This document shows, piece after piece, positions 44,839 through 54,923 of a stretch of 64,000 nt of DNA. Both the position numbers and the translations under genes were made by a program. The notes under the pieces are model-generated. The model saw only the letters and a program-made list of their open reading frames with translations, searched no databases and was not told the DNA's origin. Every line of letters starts with the position of its first letter. Position 1 is the first letter of the stretch. The DNA is from Burkholderia pyrrocinia. Its GTDB lineage: Bacteria > Pseudomonadota > Gammaproteobacteria > Burkholderiales > Burkholderiaceae. Location: NCBI RefSeq assembly GCF_001028665.1, contig NZ_CP011503.1, positions 124,001 through 188,000 on the forward strand, written 5' to 3'.

Positions 44839-45460
44839 GGGCGTCTCTCCGATGATCGCGCGCAACACGTTCGCGCGCGGGACGACAAGGGTCCGCGGTT
44901 GCGCCGCATGCGCGCACCACGATGCGACCCATGGGCATGCGCAATCCTGCCGCGCGGACGATGCGGCGAAAGGTGGTGCGGCCCGGAACGGAAGCGGAAA
45001 AGGACGCTAGGGCAACAAGGATGCGCTGCCGTCGCACTGCACCGCGCTGAACACGCGCGCGGTCACGAGATTGAAGCGGCGCAGGCCGCGATGGGAAATG
45101 GCGAAGAGACGAGGCTCGCGTAACGGGGCGGCACACGTGCCGCGATCAGCATGCCGGATCGGCCCGGCCTGAGGCGGCGCGCCCGCCGACGGACTTCGCG
45201 TCCGGCGTATCGAAGGGCTGGCGGCTTTCACGATCGTACTCGACTGACTGATGAATGCAGGATACGTGTCGCGATGACGCGCATGCGGCAATGCTGCGCG
45301 GCGACACGTCGGCAAGGTGTCTCGCAACGGATTCCGGCGCGGTGCGGCCATGATCGACGGCTGCGCCGCCGGTGCGCGCGTGACGACTTCCTGACATTCA
45401 GCTTATATCACCTAAAAATTGCGTCAAATTTTCAGGCGCCGATGACGATATCGATCAGAC
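44839..45460. other. Long gap upstream of the polyamine operon
   Basis: About 620 bp without a credible gene; open frames in it are Arg/Ala/Pro-rich and lack any recognisable domain. It should hold the promoter of the puuD-puuA-spuC operon. An AT-rich palindrome lies near its far end (45411-45436). Confidence 0.5.
45411..45436. promoter_or_regulatory. AT-rich operator-like palindrome with a minus-strand promoter-like sequence
   Basis: CCTAAAAATTG (45411-45421) and AAATTTTCAGG (45426-45436) form an 11-bp dyad with two mismatches. On the minus strand it overlaps TTGACG followed by GGTGATATAAG, a promoter-like arrangement but with tight spacing (14-16 bp). It could drive a transcript toward puuD, about 570 bp away. 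Function unproven. Confidence 0.3.
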
Positions 45461-45497
45461 GAAAAAAAACGGCATCGATCGCCGGGATCGATGCCGT
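45461..45497 (-). terminator. Terminator at the end of the hut operon
   Basis: ACGGCATCGATC (45469-45480) and GATCGATGCCGT (45486-45497) pair around GCCGG. Leftward the stem is followed by a run of eight U (complement of 45462-45469). It lies 88 bp after the hutG stop. Confidence 0.9.
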
Positions 45498-45584
45498 GTC
45501 GTGCATTGCGTCGGCGCACACGCTGCGCGCCGCAGGGCCGCGGCCCGTTGCCCCGCCGCGCCGCCGCAAGCGGGCGGTCCGTGC

Positions 45585-46382
45585 TCAGCGATGCGCGAGC
45601 GCGGTTTCGACGAGCGTCTGCAGCAGCGGCACGATCCGCGCTGCGCGCGCTTCGTCGTACGCGTAAGGACGCGTCTCTTCCATGTAGGTGATCTGCGACA
45701 GCTCGAGCTGCACGGCTTCGACGCCGGTGTCGGGCACGCCGTAGTGACGCGTGATGTAGCCGCCCTTGAAGCGCCCGTTCGCGACGGCCGTATAGCCGCC
45801 ATGCGCGAGCACGCGCTCGGCCAGCGCCTCCGCGAGGCCCGGCGCTGCGCTCGCGCCGCTCGACGTGCCGAAGTTGAAGTCCGGCAGGCGGCCTTCGAAG
45901 AAGCGCGGCACGTGCGAGCGGATCGAATGCGCTTCCCACACGAGCACGCGGCGATGCTCGCGCTTCAGGCGCGCGACTTCGCCCTGCAGGGCATCGTGAT
46001 ACGGACGCCAGTAGCGGTCGCGGCGACGCATGATCTCGTCGTTGCCGGGCAGCGCGTTCGCCGGATACAGCGGCGCCTTGTTGAACGTATCGACCGGCAC
46101 GAGCCCCGTCGTGTCCTGCCCCGGATACAGGTTCTCGTTGTCGGGCGGACGGTTCAGGTCGACGACGTAGCGCGCATTCGACGGCACCAGGATCGATGCG
46201 CCGAGGGCCGCCGCGAACCCGTACAGCCGCTCGAGATGCCAGTCGCAATCGTCGACGAAGCGCGCGTCGGGCGTCATCGTCGCGGCGATGTCGTCGGGGA
46301 TGTGCGTGCCTGCGTGCGGAATCGAGATCAGCAGCGGCAGCGTGCCCTGCTTCAGCGTGAATACAGCCGGTTGTTCAGTCAT
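45585..46382 (-). CDS. hutG: N-formylglutamate deformylase
   Basis: A 265-residue zinc hydrolase that splits N-formylglutamate into glutamate and formate, the last step of the five-step histidine route. Motifs of the N-formylglutamate amidohydrolase family are LLISIPHAGTHIPDD, FVDDCDWHLERLY, VVDLNRPPDNENLYPGQ and VWEAHSIRSHVPRFF, which supply zinc ligands and substrate contacts. The length fits Pseudomonas HutG (about 267). It is the last hut gene, 59 bp after hutF, followed by the strong terminator. Confidence 0.94.
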   Translation of the reverse strand: MTEQPAVFTLKQGTLPLLISIPHAGTHIPDDIAATMTPDARFVDDCDWHLERLYGFAAALGASILVPSNARYVVDLNRPPDNENLYPGQDTTGLVPVDTFNKAPLYPANALPGNDEIMRRRDRYWRPYHDALQGEVARLKREHRRVLVWEAHSIRSHVPRFFEGRLPDFNFGTSSGASAAPGLAEALAERVLAHGGYTAVANGRFKGGYITRHYGVPDTGVEAVQLELSQITYMEETRPYAYDEARAARIVPLLQTLVETALAHR

Positions 46383-46441
46383 GTCGCATCACCGTAAGAG
46401 TCTGCCGGCGCACGCGTGCGGCGTGCGCCGGTTGCCGCGCG

Positions 46442-47818
46442 TCAGCGCAGCAGTTGCGCCAGCGCGGCGCGGTAGTCGGCATACGCGACGGCTTCGTCGC
46501 GATGGCGGCGGCCGCTCACGACGCGCTCGCCGCCCGTGTAGACGTCGAGCACCGGCGTCTCGCCGTGCTCGGCGAACACGATACCCGACAGCCAGGACGC
46601 GCTGCCGTGTTCGGCGATCGCCGGATGATCGGGATCGAGCACGAGCCAGTCGGCGCGGCAGCCTTCGCGCAGCGCACCGACGCGCCGCCCGCTGGCCTGC
46701 GCGCCGCCCGCGAGCGATGCATCGAACAGGCGATCGGCGACATGCGCCTGCGTGTCGCTCGCCAGCACGTTGCGCGCGCGATGCACGAGCCGCTGCCCGT
46801 ATTCGAGCAGGCGCAACTCCGCGCGCCAGTCGACCGACGCGTGGCTGTCCGAGCCGACGCCGATCACACCGCCCTGCGCGAGATAGTCGACCGCCGGGAA
46901 CACGCCGTCGCCGAGGTTCGCTTCGGTTGTCAGGCACAGGCCGGCAACCGCGCGCCGCTTCGCGAGCGCTGCCGTTTCGGCCGCGTCGACGTGCGTCGCG
47001 TGCACGAGGCACCAGCGCGCACCGACGTCGAAACGATCGAGCAGCCATTGGACGGGCCGGGCGCCGTATGCACGCACGCAGTCGTCGACTTCTGCCGTCT
47101 GCTCGGCGATATGGATATGCACGGGTGCGTCGTCGGGCAGCCCGTCGAGCAGCACGCGCAGCCCGCTCTCGGACACCGCGCGCAGCGAGTGCGGCGCGAC
47201 GCCGTAGCGCAGCCCGCCGTGCTCGGGCGCGGCGCGACGCATGGCGTCGAGCAGTTCGAGCAGGCCCTCGGGCGTGTTGATGAAGCGGCGCTGGTCGTCG
47301 CGTGGCGGCTTGTTGCCGAAGCCGGCAAACTGGTACGACACGGGCAGCATCGTGATGCCGATGCCGGCCGAGCGCGCGGCGTCGATCACGCGCGTGCCGA
47401 GTTCCGCGATCTGCTGATAGCGAGAACCGTCCTGCGTGTGATGCACGTAGTGGAATTCGCACACCGACGTGTAGCCGCACTTGAGCATCTCGACATACAG
47501 CCAGCGCGCGATCGCGGCGAGCGCGTCGGGCGTGATCTTCAGCGCGAAGCGGTACATCAGGTCGCGCCAGCTCCAGAAGCTGTCGGCGGGATTCGCGCGG
47601 TATTCGGTGAGCCCCGCCATCGCGCGCTGGAACGCATGCGAGTGCAGGTTCGGCATGCCGGGCAGCACCGGGCCGGCCGCGCGCGCGACGCCTGCCGGCG
47701 CATCGGTGTCGGGCGTCACTTCGGTCAGCGTGCCGGCCGCGTCCCAGCGCAGCAGCACGTTGCGGCGCCAGCCATCGGGCAGGTAGGCATGGTCCGCGAA
47801 CAACAGGGTGTCGGTCAT
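46442..47818 (-). CDS. hutF: Formimidoylglutamate deiminase
   Basis: A 458-residue metal-dependent deiminase of the amidohydrolase superfamily. It converts N-formimidoylglutamate to N-formylglutamate and ammonia. The zinc-site motif LPGMPNLHSHAFQRAMAG is at the N-terminal side of the barrel. Further ligands and catalytic residues lie in CEFHYVHHT, HIAEQTAEVDD, LVHATHVD and VGSDSHASVDW. The presence of hutF with hutG shows that this organism uses the formylglutamate branch rather than HutE-type direct hydrolysis. It is 153 bp downstream of hutI; that gap contains a 9-bp inverted repeat (GACCGGACC/GGTCCGGTC). Confidence 0.93.
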   Translation of the reverse strand: MTDTLLFADHAYLPDGWRRNVLLRWDAAGTLTEVTPDTDAPAGVARAAGPVLPGMPNLHSHAFQRAMAGLTEYRANPADSFWSWRDLMYRFALKITPDALAAIARWLYVEMLKCGYTSVCEFHYVHHTQDGSRYQQIAELGTRVIDAARSAGIGITMLPVSYQFAGFGNKPPRDDQRRFINTPEGLLELLDAMRRAAPEHGGLRYGVAPHSLRAVSESGLRVLLDGLPDDAPVHIHIAEQTAEVDDCVRAYGARPVQWLLDRFDVGARWCLVHATHVDAAETAALAKRRAVAGLCLTTEANLGDGVFPAVDYLAQGGVIGVGSDSHASVDWRAELRLLEYGQRLVHRARNVLASDTQAHVADRLFDASLAGGAQASGRRVGALREGCRADWLVLDPDHPAIAEHGSASWLSGIVFAEHGETPVLDVYTGGERVVSGRRHRDEAVAYADYRAALAQLLR

Positions 47819-47971
47819 TGCGATTCCTTATCGACCAGAATCGACGCTGCAGCGTTTGGTCTGGTCCCATTCCACGGTTGGCAGGGGCCGGCGCATCGGC
47901 GCTTGCTCATGCCCCGTTGCAGTCGACCGGACCGCAACACGCTTGCGCGCCGGGTCCGGTCCCATGCAGAA

Positions 47972-49195
47972 CTATCCGTTCATCCGGCGAAACACGGTCG
48001 TGCCGCCGCGTACGACCTGCTCGCACAGCGGCCGGCCGATCCAGTAGGCCAGCTCCGACAGCGAGCCGACCGACCATGCGGCGAAGTCGGCCTGGCGGCC
48101 GACCTCGAGCGCACCGTGCCGATCCGCGCGGCCGAGCGCCGCGGCCGCATGGCGCGTGACGCCCTGCAGCACCTCGGGCACCGTCATGCGGAACAGCGTG
48201 CAGCCCATGTTCAACGTCAGCAGCAGCGATTCGAGCGGCGACGTGCCCGGGTTGTGATCGGTCGCGAGCGCGATCGGCACGCCGTGCTTGCGCAGCAGCT
48301 CGATCGGCGGCAATTGCGTTTCGCGGATGAAGTAGTACGCACCGGGCAGCAGCACGGCGACCGTACCGGCCGCCTTCATTGCCTCGATGCCGGCTTCGTC
48401 GAGAAATTCGAGGTGGTCGGCGGACAGCGCGCGGTAGCGCGCGGCGAGCGCCGTGCCGCCCGCGTTCGACAATTGCTCGGCATGCAGCTTCACGGGCAGC
48501 CCGCGCCGCGTCGCGGCCTCGAACACGCGCTCGGTCTGCGCGAGCGAAAAGCCGATGCGTTCGCAGAACACGTCGACCGCGTCGACGAGGCCCTCGTCGG
48601 CCAGCGCCGGCAGCATCCGGTCGCACACTTCGTCGATGTACGCATCCGCACGGCCCGCGTATTCGGGCGGCAGCGCATGCGCGCCGAGGAAGGTCGTGTA
48701 GACGGTGACCGGGAAGCGCTCGCCGAGCTGGCGCGCGACGCGCAGCATCTTGCGTTCGGTCGCGAGGTCGAGCCCGTAGCCCGACTTGATCTCGATCGCG
48801 GTCACGCCTTCAGCGAGCAGCGGCTGCAGGCGCGCGGCGGCCTGCACGAACAGCGTCGTCTCGTCAGCCGCGCGCGTCGCGCGCACCGTCGACACGATCC
48901 CGCCGCCCTGCCGCGCGATTTCCTCATAACTGACGCCCGCGAGGCGCTGCGCAAATTCGTCGGCACGCGCGCCGCCGTACACGAGGTGCGTATGGCAATC
49001 GACGAGGCCCGGCGTCACCCACGCGCCGTGCAGATCCTCGCGCTGCCAGTGCGCAAAAACGTGCGGCAGCGCGGACAACGCGCCGAGCCAGACGATCGTG
49101 CCGGTTTCGTCGACGGCGATCGCCGCATCGTCGATCGTCTCGTCGGGATGGCCGTGCGGACACAACCTCAGGTGATGCCAGACAGTCGGTTTCAT
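47972..49195 (-). CDS. hutI: Imidazolonepropionase
   Basis: A 407-residue amidohydrolase that opens imidazolonepropionate to formimidoylglutamate, step three of histidine degradation. Motifs: [22 protein letters not shown] for the metal site, [29 protein letters not shown] and [12 protein letters not shown] with the catalytic Asp/His. The length is standard (about 405). I use the Met at 49195 ([15 protein letters not shown]); the frame is open to 49222, but the extra residues are not conserved in my recollection. It lies 4 bp after hutD. Confidence 0.95.
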   Translation of the reverse strand: MKPTVWHHLRLCPHGHPDETIDDAAIAVDETGTIVWLGALSALPHVFAHWQREDLHGAWVTPGLVDCHTHLVYGGARADEFAQRLAGVSYEEIARQGGGIVSTVRATRAADETTLFVQAAARLQPLLAEGVTAIEIKSGYGLDLATERKMLRVARQLGERFPVTVYTTFLGAHALPPEYAGRADAYIDEVCDRMLPALADEGLVDAVDVFCERIGFSLAQTERVFEAATRRGLPVKLHAEQLSNAGGTALAARYRALSADHLEFLDEAGIEAMKAAGTVAVLLPGAYYFIRETQLPPIELLRKHGVPIALATDHNPGTSPLESLLLTLNMGCTLFRMTVPEVLQGVTRHAAAALGRADRHGALEVGRQADFAAWSVGSLSELAYWIGRPLCEQVVRGGTTVFRRMNG

Positions 49196-49199
49196 GCGT

Positions 49200-49811
49200 T
49201 CAGTCTCGTTCGCCGACGGCAAGCGAGACGGCCAGCAGCGCGCCGCCCCCGCTCACGACGACGTCAAACGCACGCCGCGGCCCATCGAGCCGCAGCGTGT
49301 CCATTTCTTCCAGTGCGTAGTGCGCGCCGTCGATTTCCACGCCGACCGCACCAGCCGCGCAAAACAGCAGCACGGTATCGGCACGCTCGATGCGGTGCGC
49401 GCCTGCGCGCCATACGTCGAGCGCGCCGCGCGCGGCCGAACGGCGTGTCATCAGGTTGAAGTCGCGCGTCGCGCCGTCGTGCAGCGTCGCGTCGATCGCC
49501 GTCTCGCCCGCGAAATCCGCGCGCGCCAGCGGCGTATCGAGCACGTGGCGTGCACCGCCCGCTTCGGCAAGCGTCATGCCCGCGCCGGACAGCAGCACGA
49601 GCGTGCGGTCGATCCCGTCGAAACGCGAGAACGGCCCGGCCGTGCCGACGTCCGCGACGCTCACGCGCCACGCGAATGCGTCGAGCGCGGCGCCGGGCGG
49701 GAATGCGCCGATTTCGCGCGTCACGCCGCCGCCGTTCTTCCACGGCGACGCGACGAGATCCGCTGCGCGGATCATCGTCGCGTCTGCCGGCGCCTGAGCA
49801 AGCGCCGTCAT
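49200..49811 (-). CDS. hutD: HutD family protein (cupin fold)
   Basis: A 203-residue protein of the HutD/Ves family. The conserved N-terminal motif is [19 protein letters not shown], followed by [34 protein letters not shown]. These form a bicupin-like fold. In Pseudomonas, HutD is thought to limit the upper level of hut expression, perhaps by binding formylglutamate; no enzyme activity is established. It sits between hutU (2 bp) and hutI (4 bp). The start at 49811 is chosen because the upstream part of the frame is antisense-like to hutU. Confidence 0.88.
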   Translation of the reverse strand: MTALAQAPADATMIRAADLVASPWKNGGGVTREIGAFPPGAALDAFAWRVSVADVGTAGPFSRFDGIDRTLVLLSGAGMTLAEAGGARHVLDTPLARADFAGETAIDATLHDGATRDFNLMTRRSAARGALDVWRAGAHRIERADTVLLFCAAGAVGVEIDGAHYALEEMDTLRLDGPRRAFDVVVSGGGALLAVSLAVGERD

Positions 49812-49813
49812 GC

Positions 49814-51502
49814 TCAGCGGCCGAGCATCGGCAGCTTCAGGCCGGCTTCGCGGGCCGTCTGCTGCGCGAGTTCGTAGCCGGCATCCGCATGGCGCATCAC
49901 GCCCGTCGCCGGGTCGTTCAGCAGCACGCGACCGAGACGCTCGTGCGCCTCGGCCGTACCGTCGGCGACGATCACGACGCCAGAGTGCTGCGAGAAGCCC
50001 ATGCCGACCCCGCCGCCATGGTGCAGCGACACCCACGATGCGCCGCCTGCCGTGTTCAGCAGTGCGTTCAGCAGCGGCCAGTCGCTGACCGCGTCCGAAC
50101 CGTCCTTCATCGATTCCGTCTCGCGGTTCGGGCTTGCGACCGAACCCGTGTCGAGGTGGTCGCGGCCGATCACGATCGGCGCCTTCAGTTCGCCGTTCTT
50201 CACCATTTCGTTGAACGCCTGGCCGAGGCGATAGCGATCCTTCACGCCAACCCAGCAGATCCGTGCCGGCAGGCCCTGGAACGCGATGCGCTCACGTGCC
50301 ATGTCGAGCCAGTTGTGCAGGTGCGGATCGTCGGGGATCAGCTCCTTCACCTTCTGGTCGGTCTTGTAGATGTCTTCCGGATCGCCGGACAGCGCGACCC
50401 AGCGGAACGGGCCCTTGCCTTCGCAGAACAGCGGGCGGATGTACGCCGGCACGAAGCCCGGGAAGTCGAACGCGTTCTCGACGCCCATTTCCAGCGCCAT
50501 CTGGCGGATGTTGTTGCCGTAGTCGAGCGTCGCCGCGCCGCGGTCCTGCAGCGCCAGCATCGCGCGCACCTGGACGGCCATCGACTGCTTCGCGACCTTC
50601 ACGATGCTCTGCGGATCGACCTTCTGCGCCTCGCGCCATTGCGCGACGGTCCAGCCCTGCGGCAGGTAGCCGTTGATCGGGTCGTGCGCGCTCGTCTGGT
50701 CGGTCACGCAATCCGGCGTGATGCCGCGCTCGACGAGTTCCGCGAACACGTCGGCCGCGTTGCCGAGCAGGCCGATCGACACCGGCTTGCCGTCGCGCTT
50801 CGCTTCCTCGATCATGCCGAGCGCCTCGTCGAGCGTCGTCGCCTTCTTGTCGACGTAGCGCGTCTTCAGGCGGAAGTCGATGCGCGTCTCGTCGCATTCG
50901 ACCGCGATCATCGAGAAGCCGGCCATCGTCGCGGCGAGCGGCTGCGCGCCACCCATCCCGCCCAGGCCGCCCGTCAGGATCCAGCGGCCCGACGGATCGC
51001 CGTTGAAGTGCTGGTTCGCGACCGAGAAGAACGTTTCATAGGTGCCCTGCACGATGCCCTGGCTGCCGATGTAGATCCAGCTGCCGGCCGTCATCTGGCC
51101 GTACATCATCAGGCCCTTGCGGTCGAGCTCGTGAAAGTGATCCCACGTCGCCCAGTGCGGCACGAGGTTCGAGTTCGCGAGCAGCACGCGCGGCGCATCC
51201 TTGTGCGTGCGGAACACACCGACCGGCTTGCCCGATTGAATCAGCAGCGTCTCGTTCTCTTCGAGATCCTTCAGCGACGCGAGGATCTGGTCGTAGCATT
51301 CCCAGTTGCGCGCCGCGCGGCCGATGCCGCCGTACACGACGAGCGCATGCGGGTGCTCGGCGACTTCCGGATCCAGGTTGTTCTGGATCATCCGGTAGGC
51401 CGCTTCGGCCAGCCAGGTCTTGCAGGTCTTCTCGCTGCCGCGCGGCGCGCGGATCGTGCGCGTCGGATCGAGACGGGGATCGATGTGTTTCGGATGGTTC
51501 AT
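49814..51502 (-). CDS. hutU: Urocanate hydratase
   Basis: A 562-residue enzyme that hydrates urocanate to imidazolonepropionate using a tightly bound NAD+ as electrophile. Family motifs visible are [57 protein letters not shown] (NAD-binding) and [16 protein letters not shown]. The length matches urocanases (about 557). It lies 39 bp after hutC and 2 bp before hutD. Confidence 0.97.
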   Translation of the reverse strand: MNHPKHIDPRLDPTRTIRAPRGSEKTCKTWLAEAAYRMIQNNLDPEVAEHPHALVVYGGIGRAARNWECYDQILASLKDLEENETLLIQSGKPVGVFRTHKDAPRVLLANSNLVPHWATWDHFHELDRKGLMMYGQMTAGSWIYIGSQGIVQGTYETFFSVANQHFNGDPSGRWILTGGLGGMGGAQPLAATMAGFSMIAVECDETRIDFRLKTRYVDKKATTLDEALGMIEEAKRDGKPVSIGLLGNAADVFAELVERGITPDCVTDQTSAHDPINGYLPQGWTVAQWREAQKVDPQSIVKVAKQSMAVQVRAMLALQDRGAATLDYGNNIRQMALEMGVENAFDFPGFVPAYIRPLFCEGKGPFRWVALSGDPEDIYKTDQKVKELIPDDPHLHNWLDMARERIAFQGLPARICWVGVKDRYRLGQAFNEMVKNGELKAPIVIGRDHLDTGSVASPNRETESMKDGSDAVSDWPLLNALLNTAGGASWVSLHHGGGVGMGFSQHSGVVIVADGTAEAHERLGRVLLNDPATGVMRHADAGYELAQQTAREAGLKLPMLGR

Positions 51503-51541
51503 GACGACTGCTCCCGAAGGAAAATGAATATCAAATAGGAA

Positions 51542-52237
51542 TCAGAAATGCCCGGTGAAGCGATAACGGCTGCCGGGATGCCACAGATTCGCCACCGAGG
51601 CGACGACGCCCTGCGACCAGGTGCGCCGATGTAAAACCAGACACGGCTCGACGTCGTCCATCCGCAGCTGCTCGCGCCGTTCCGGCGCCGGGGCCGCCGC
51701 TTCGATCCGGTACTCGACGCGCTGCAGCGGAGCCGCGCGCATCAGGTACAGGTTCGGCGTCGTGTTCGTGAAATCCTGCTCGGCGTAATCCGGCGCGACC
51801 GCCGGATTCACCCACCGCTCTTCGAGCTGCACCGGCTCGTCGTTCTCGAAGTGCAGCACCTGCGAATGAAACAGCTTCGCGCGCACGGCCACCTGCATCT
51901 CGTCGGCGAGCGCCTCGTCGGCGCGGATCGTGTCGAGGCCGAGCACGCTGGCGTGATACGCATGCCCGCGCGCGCCGACCTCCTCCGAGATGCTGCGGAT
52001 CGCCACCAGCGTCGACTCGTACTTCGGCCGCGCGACGTAGGTGCCCGCGCCCTTCATGCGCGTGAGCACCTGCTCGGCCGTCAACTCGCGCAGCGCGCGG
52101 TTGACGGTCATGCGCGCAACCTTGAACTCGCGCGCCAGCTCGTTCTCGGACGGCACCTGGTCGCCCTCCTCCCACTCGCCGGCGTGGATGCGGCCCAGGA
52201 TGAAATCCTTGATCTCCTGGTAGACCGGCGCGCTCAT
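51542..52237 (-). CDS. hutC: Histidine-utilisation repressor HutC (GntR family)
   Basis: A 231-residue repressor. The winged helix-turn-helix (about 8-72) reads VPSENELAREFKVARMTVNRAL and LTRMKGAGTYVA. The C-terminal UTRA ligand-binding domain (about 85-228) contains LHFENDEPVQLEERWVNP and LVLHRRTWSQG; in HutC, urocanate binds here and releases DNA. The gene lies inside the operon it controls, 4 bp after hutH, giving autoregulation. Two GntR-type operators flank the hutH promoter. The start at 52237 (MSAPVYQEIKDFILG) is the family start; the upstream open frame is antisense noise to hutH. Confidence 0.94.
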   Translation of the reverse strand: MSAPVYQEIKDFILGRIHAGEWEEGDQVPSENELAREFKVARMTVNRALRELTAEQVLTRMKGAGTYVARPKYESTLVAIRSISEEVGARGHAYHASVLGLDTIRADEALADEMQVAVRAKLFHSQVLHFENDEPVQLEERWVNPAVAPDYAEQDFTNTTPNLYLMRAAPLQRVEYRIEAAAPAPERREQLRMDDVEPCLVLHRRTWSQGVVASVANLWHPGSRYRFTGHF

Positions 52238-52241
52238 GGGC

Positions 52242-53765
52242 TTACTGTTCCGATGCGAACGAGAACGGGCTGATCTTCGCGAACGCGCGCTCGCCGACCA
52301 GCTTCGCGATCGCCGCGATGTCCGGTGCGAAGTAGTGGTCGAGCTCGTAGTGCGCAACCTTGCCGCGGATCGTTTCCATCGCGGGCGCCAGCTTCGGGCT
52401 CGTGTGATACGGCGCGCGCAGGTCGACACCCTGGGCCGCGGCCAGCAGTTCGATCGCGAGGATGTGCTTCGTGTTGTCCGCGATGTCGGCGAGCTTGCGT
52501 GCGGCGAACGTCGCCATCGACACGTGGTCCTCCTGGTTCGCGGAAGTCGGCAGCGAGTCGACCGACGCCGGGTGTGCGAGCGTCTTGTTTTCCGACGCCA
52601 GCGCGGCAGCCGTCACGTGCGCGATCATGAAGCCCGAGTTCACGCCGCCGTCCCGCACGAGGAACGGGGGCAGGCCCGACAGCGTCGCGTCGATCAGCAG
52701 CGCGATGCGGCGTTCGGCCAGCGCACCGATTTCCGCTGCGGCCAGCGCGAGGTTGTCGGCTGCGAACGCGACCGGCTCGGCGTGGAAGTTGCCGCCCGAC
52801 AGCACTTCGCCGGTGTCCGGGAAGATCAGCGGGTTGTCCGACACCGCGTTCGCTTCGATCAGCAGCACGTCGGCCGCATGGCGCATCTGGTCCAGGCACG
52901 CGCCCATCACCTGCGGCTGGCAGCGCAGGCTGTACGGATCCTGCACCTTGTCGCAGTCGCGGTGCGACTGGTTGATCGGCGAACCTTCGAGCAGGTCGCG
53001 ATAGGACGCGGCCGCGTCGATCTGGCCTTGATGGCCGCGCAGTTCGTGGATGCGCGCGTCGAACGGCTTCACCGAGCCGGCTGCCGCGTCGACCGACAGC
53101 GCGCCCGCGACGAGCGCGGTGCGGTACAGGTCTTCGATCGAGAACATGTTGTCGAGCGCCAGCGCCGTCGAAGCCTGCGTGCCGTTCAGCAGCGCGAGGC
53201 CTTCCTTCGCCTGCAGCGTCAGCGGCGCGAGGCCCGCGACGCGCAGACCGTCGAGCGCGCTGGCACGCTCGCCGCGGATGAACACTTCGCCGACGCCGAG
53301 CAGCACGGCCGACATGTGCGCGAGCGGCGCGAGGTCGCCCGATGCGCCGACCGAACCCTTCACCGGGATCAGCGGCAGCACGTCCGCGTTGAACAGCGTG
53401 ATCAGCGCGTCCATCACTTCGCGGCGGATGCCCGAGTGGCCGCGGCCGAGGCTCGACAGCTTCAGCGCCATCAGCAGGCGCACCGACGAACGCGCCATCG
53501 GCTCGCCGACGCCGACCGCGTGCGACAGCACGAGGTTCTTCTGCAGCAGCTCGAGCTGGTCGTGCGGGATGTGCGTGCTGGCCAGGCGGCCGAAGCCCGT
53601 GTTGATGCCGTAGGCCGGCTCGCCCTTCGCGGCGATGTCGGCGACGGCCTTCGCGCCGGCGTCGATCTTCGCGAAGCTGGCCGGGTCGAGCGTCAGTTGC
53701 ACGGATTCGCGTGCGATCTGGCGCAGTTGCGGGAGGGTCAGGTGGCCGGGGGTCAACATAATCAT
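52242..53765 (-). CDS. hutH: Histidine ammonia-lyase
   Basis: A 507-residue enzyme that removes ammonia from histidine to give urocanate. The self-forming MIO cofactor comes from Ala141-Ser142-Gly143 in [14 protein letters not shown]. Other family signatures are [11 protein letters not shown] with the catalytic Tyr and [14 protein letters not shown]. The length fits HutH (about 510). It is the first gene of hutHCUDIFG, preceded by a promoter enclosed by two HutC-type operators. An alternative Met is two codons downstream. Confidence 0.97.
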   Translation of the reverse strand: MIMLTPGHLTLPQLRQIARESVQLTLDPASFAKIDAGAKAVADIAAKGEPAYGINTGFGRLASTHIPHDQLELLQKNLVLSHAVGVGEPMARSSVRLLMALKLSSLGRGHSGIRREVMDALITLFNADVLPLIPVKGSVGASGDLAPLAHMSAVLLGVGEVFIRGERASALDGLRVAGLAPLTLQAKEGLALLNGTQASTALALDNMFSIEDLYRTALVAGALSVDAAAGSVKPFDARIHELRGHQGQIDAAASYRDLLEGSPINQSHRDCDKVQDPYSLRCQPQVMGACLDQMRHAADVLLIEANAVSDNPLIFPDTGEVLSGGNFHAEPVAFAADNLALAAAEIGALAERRIALLIDATLSGLPPFLVRDGGVNSGFMIAHVTAAALASENKTLAHPASVDSLPTSANQEDHVSMATFAARKLADIADNTKHILAIELLAAAQGVDLRAPYHTSPKLAPAMETIRGKVAHYELDHYFAPDIAAIAKLVGERAFAKISPFSFASEQ

Positions 53766-53775
53766 GTGAGCAATC

Positions 53776-53787
53776 CTGTCTAGACAA
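53776..53787. promoter_or_regulatory. HutC operator, promoter-proximal
   Basis: TGTCTAGACA is a perfect palindrome matching the GntR/HutC-family pattern GT-N-TA-N-AC. It lies just downstream of the predicted hutH transcription start, 11 bp before the ATG, where a bound repressor would block transcription. Confidence 0.8.
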
Positions 53788-53803
53788 GTTCGGAATGGAT
53801 TGA

Positions 53804-53832
53804 AGTGTAGCCACCCGAACTTGTCTAGACAA
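53804..53832 (-). promoter_or_regulatory. hutH promoter with the distal HutC operator on its -35 box
   Basis: On the minus strand TTGTCT (53832-53827) and TACACT (53809-53804) are 17 bp apart. The -35 hexamer is half of the palindrome TTGTCTAGACAA (53821-53832), the second HutC-type operator. Transcription would begin near 53797. Both operators and their flanks form a perfect 17-bp inverted repeat (53777-53793 and 53815-53831) around the -10 box. Confidence 0.8.
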
Positions 53833-53918
53833 CCCGTTTTTCACCGATTTCGACTCAGGAGTTTCCCTGATGCCCGACGCGGCCCGCCGGACCGGCTGAT
53901 GGGGCCAGCCCATTAACA

Positions 53919-53950
53919 TATGTTGCAGTTATTTTGTATTTGGCAACATA
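53919..53950. promoter_or_regulatory. Inverted repeat upstream of the amino-acid-binding protein gene
   Basis: TATGTTGC (53919-53926) and GCAACATA (53943-53950) are perfect 8-bp inverted copies 16 bp apart, in an AT-rich stretch 32 bp before the ATG. They look like a regulator site or promoter region for the + strand gene; no convincing -35/-10 pair could be fixed. Confidence 0.4.
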
Positions 53951-53981
53951 CGGATCACCATTCAGCAAGGAGATCCCCGTC

Positions 53982-54902
53982 ATGAAAACCCCGCCTCGGT
54001 TCGCCGCCCTGTTCCGCCGCAGCCTGCTCGTCGCCGCGTGCGCGCTCGCGTGCGGCGCGTCGCTCGCCGCCGAGCCGCTGTCGGGCACGCTCGAGAAGAT
54101 CCAGCAGGCCAACCTGATCTCGATCGGCCATCGCGAGACGTCGGTGCCGTTCTCCTATGTCGACGCGAGCGGCAAGGTGATCGGCTTCTCGCAGGACCTG
54201 TGCGATCGCGTGATCGCCGCGGTGAAGGCGCGCACCGGCAAGCCCGACCTGCAGGTGCGCTTTATCCCCGTCACGTCGCAGAACCGCATTCCGCTGGTGC
54301 AGAACGGCACCGTCGATCTCGAATGCGGCGTGACCACCAACCTCGCCGCGCGCCACGCGCAGGTCGCGTTCTCGACGACCTTCTTCGTCGCGACGACGCG
54401 CCTGCTCACGCGCACGACGTCGGGCATCCGCGACTTCCCCGATCTCGCCGGCAAGACGGTCGTGACGAACCAGGGCACGACGTCCGAACGCCTGCTGCGC
54501 AAGATGAACGAGGAAAAGAAGATGAACATGCAGATCATCAGCGCGAAGGACTACGGCGAAGGACGCCTCACGCTCGAATCGGGCCGCGCGGCCGCGTACA
54601 TGATGGACGACGTACTGCTCGCGGGTGCGCGCCAGCTCGCCGCGAAGCCGGCCGACTGGCAGATCGTCGGCACGCCGCAGTCGTCGGAAGCCTACGGGTT
54701 CATGCTGCGCAAGGACGATCCGCAGTTCAAGGCGCTCATCGACGGCGTGCTCGTGCAACTGATGAAAAGCGGCGAGATCAACGCGCTGTACGACAAGTGG
54801 TTCATGAAGCCGGTGCCGCCGAAGGGGCTGGCGTTCGACTTCCCGATGAGCGACGTGATCAGGACGCGCTACGCGGCACCGAACGACACGCCGCTCGAAT
54901 GA
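53982..54902 (+). CDS. Periplasmic amino-acid-binding protein (ABC transporter SBP family 3)
   Basis: A 306-residue exported protein resembling glutamate/aspartate-binding GltI. A signal peptide with hydrophobic core LLVAACALACGASLAA ends near residue 29. The mature part begins GTLEKIQQANLISIGHRETSVPFSY and contains GFSQDLCDRVIAAV and VDLECGVTTNLAARHAQVAFSTTFF, typical of family 3. The Met at 53982 follows AAGGAGATCCCC. There are no adjacent permease or ATPase genes, so it must work with components encoded elsewhere. It is divergent from hutH, which makes a link to histidine or glutamate uptake possible but unproven. Confidence 0.88.
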   Translation: MKTPPRFAALFRRSLLVAACALACGASLAAEPLSGTLEKIQQANLISIGHRETSVPFSYVDASGKVIGFSQDLCDRVIAAVKARTGKPDLQVRFIPVTSQNRIPLVQNGTVDLECGVTTNLAARHAQVAFSTTFFVATTRLLTRTTSGIRDFPDLAGKTVVTNQGTTSERLLRKMNEEKKMNMQIISAKDYGEGRLTLESGRAAAYMMDDVLLAGARQLAAKPADWQIVGTPQSSEAYGFMLRKDDPQFKALIDGVLVQLMKSGEINALYDKWFMKPVPPKGLAFDFPMSDVIRTRYAAPNDTPLE

Positions 54903-54923
54903 GCGCCGCTCGTTGACACCGGC

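Noticed and set aside
45007..45351. 114-codon minus frame in the gap upstream of puuD
   Set aside because: Arg/Ala/Pro-rich with no domain or ribosome-binding site, and an equally open frame lies on the other strand.
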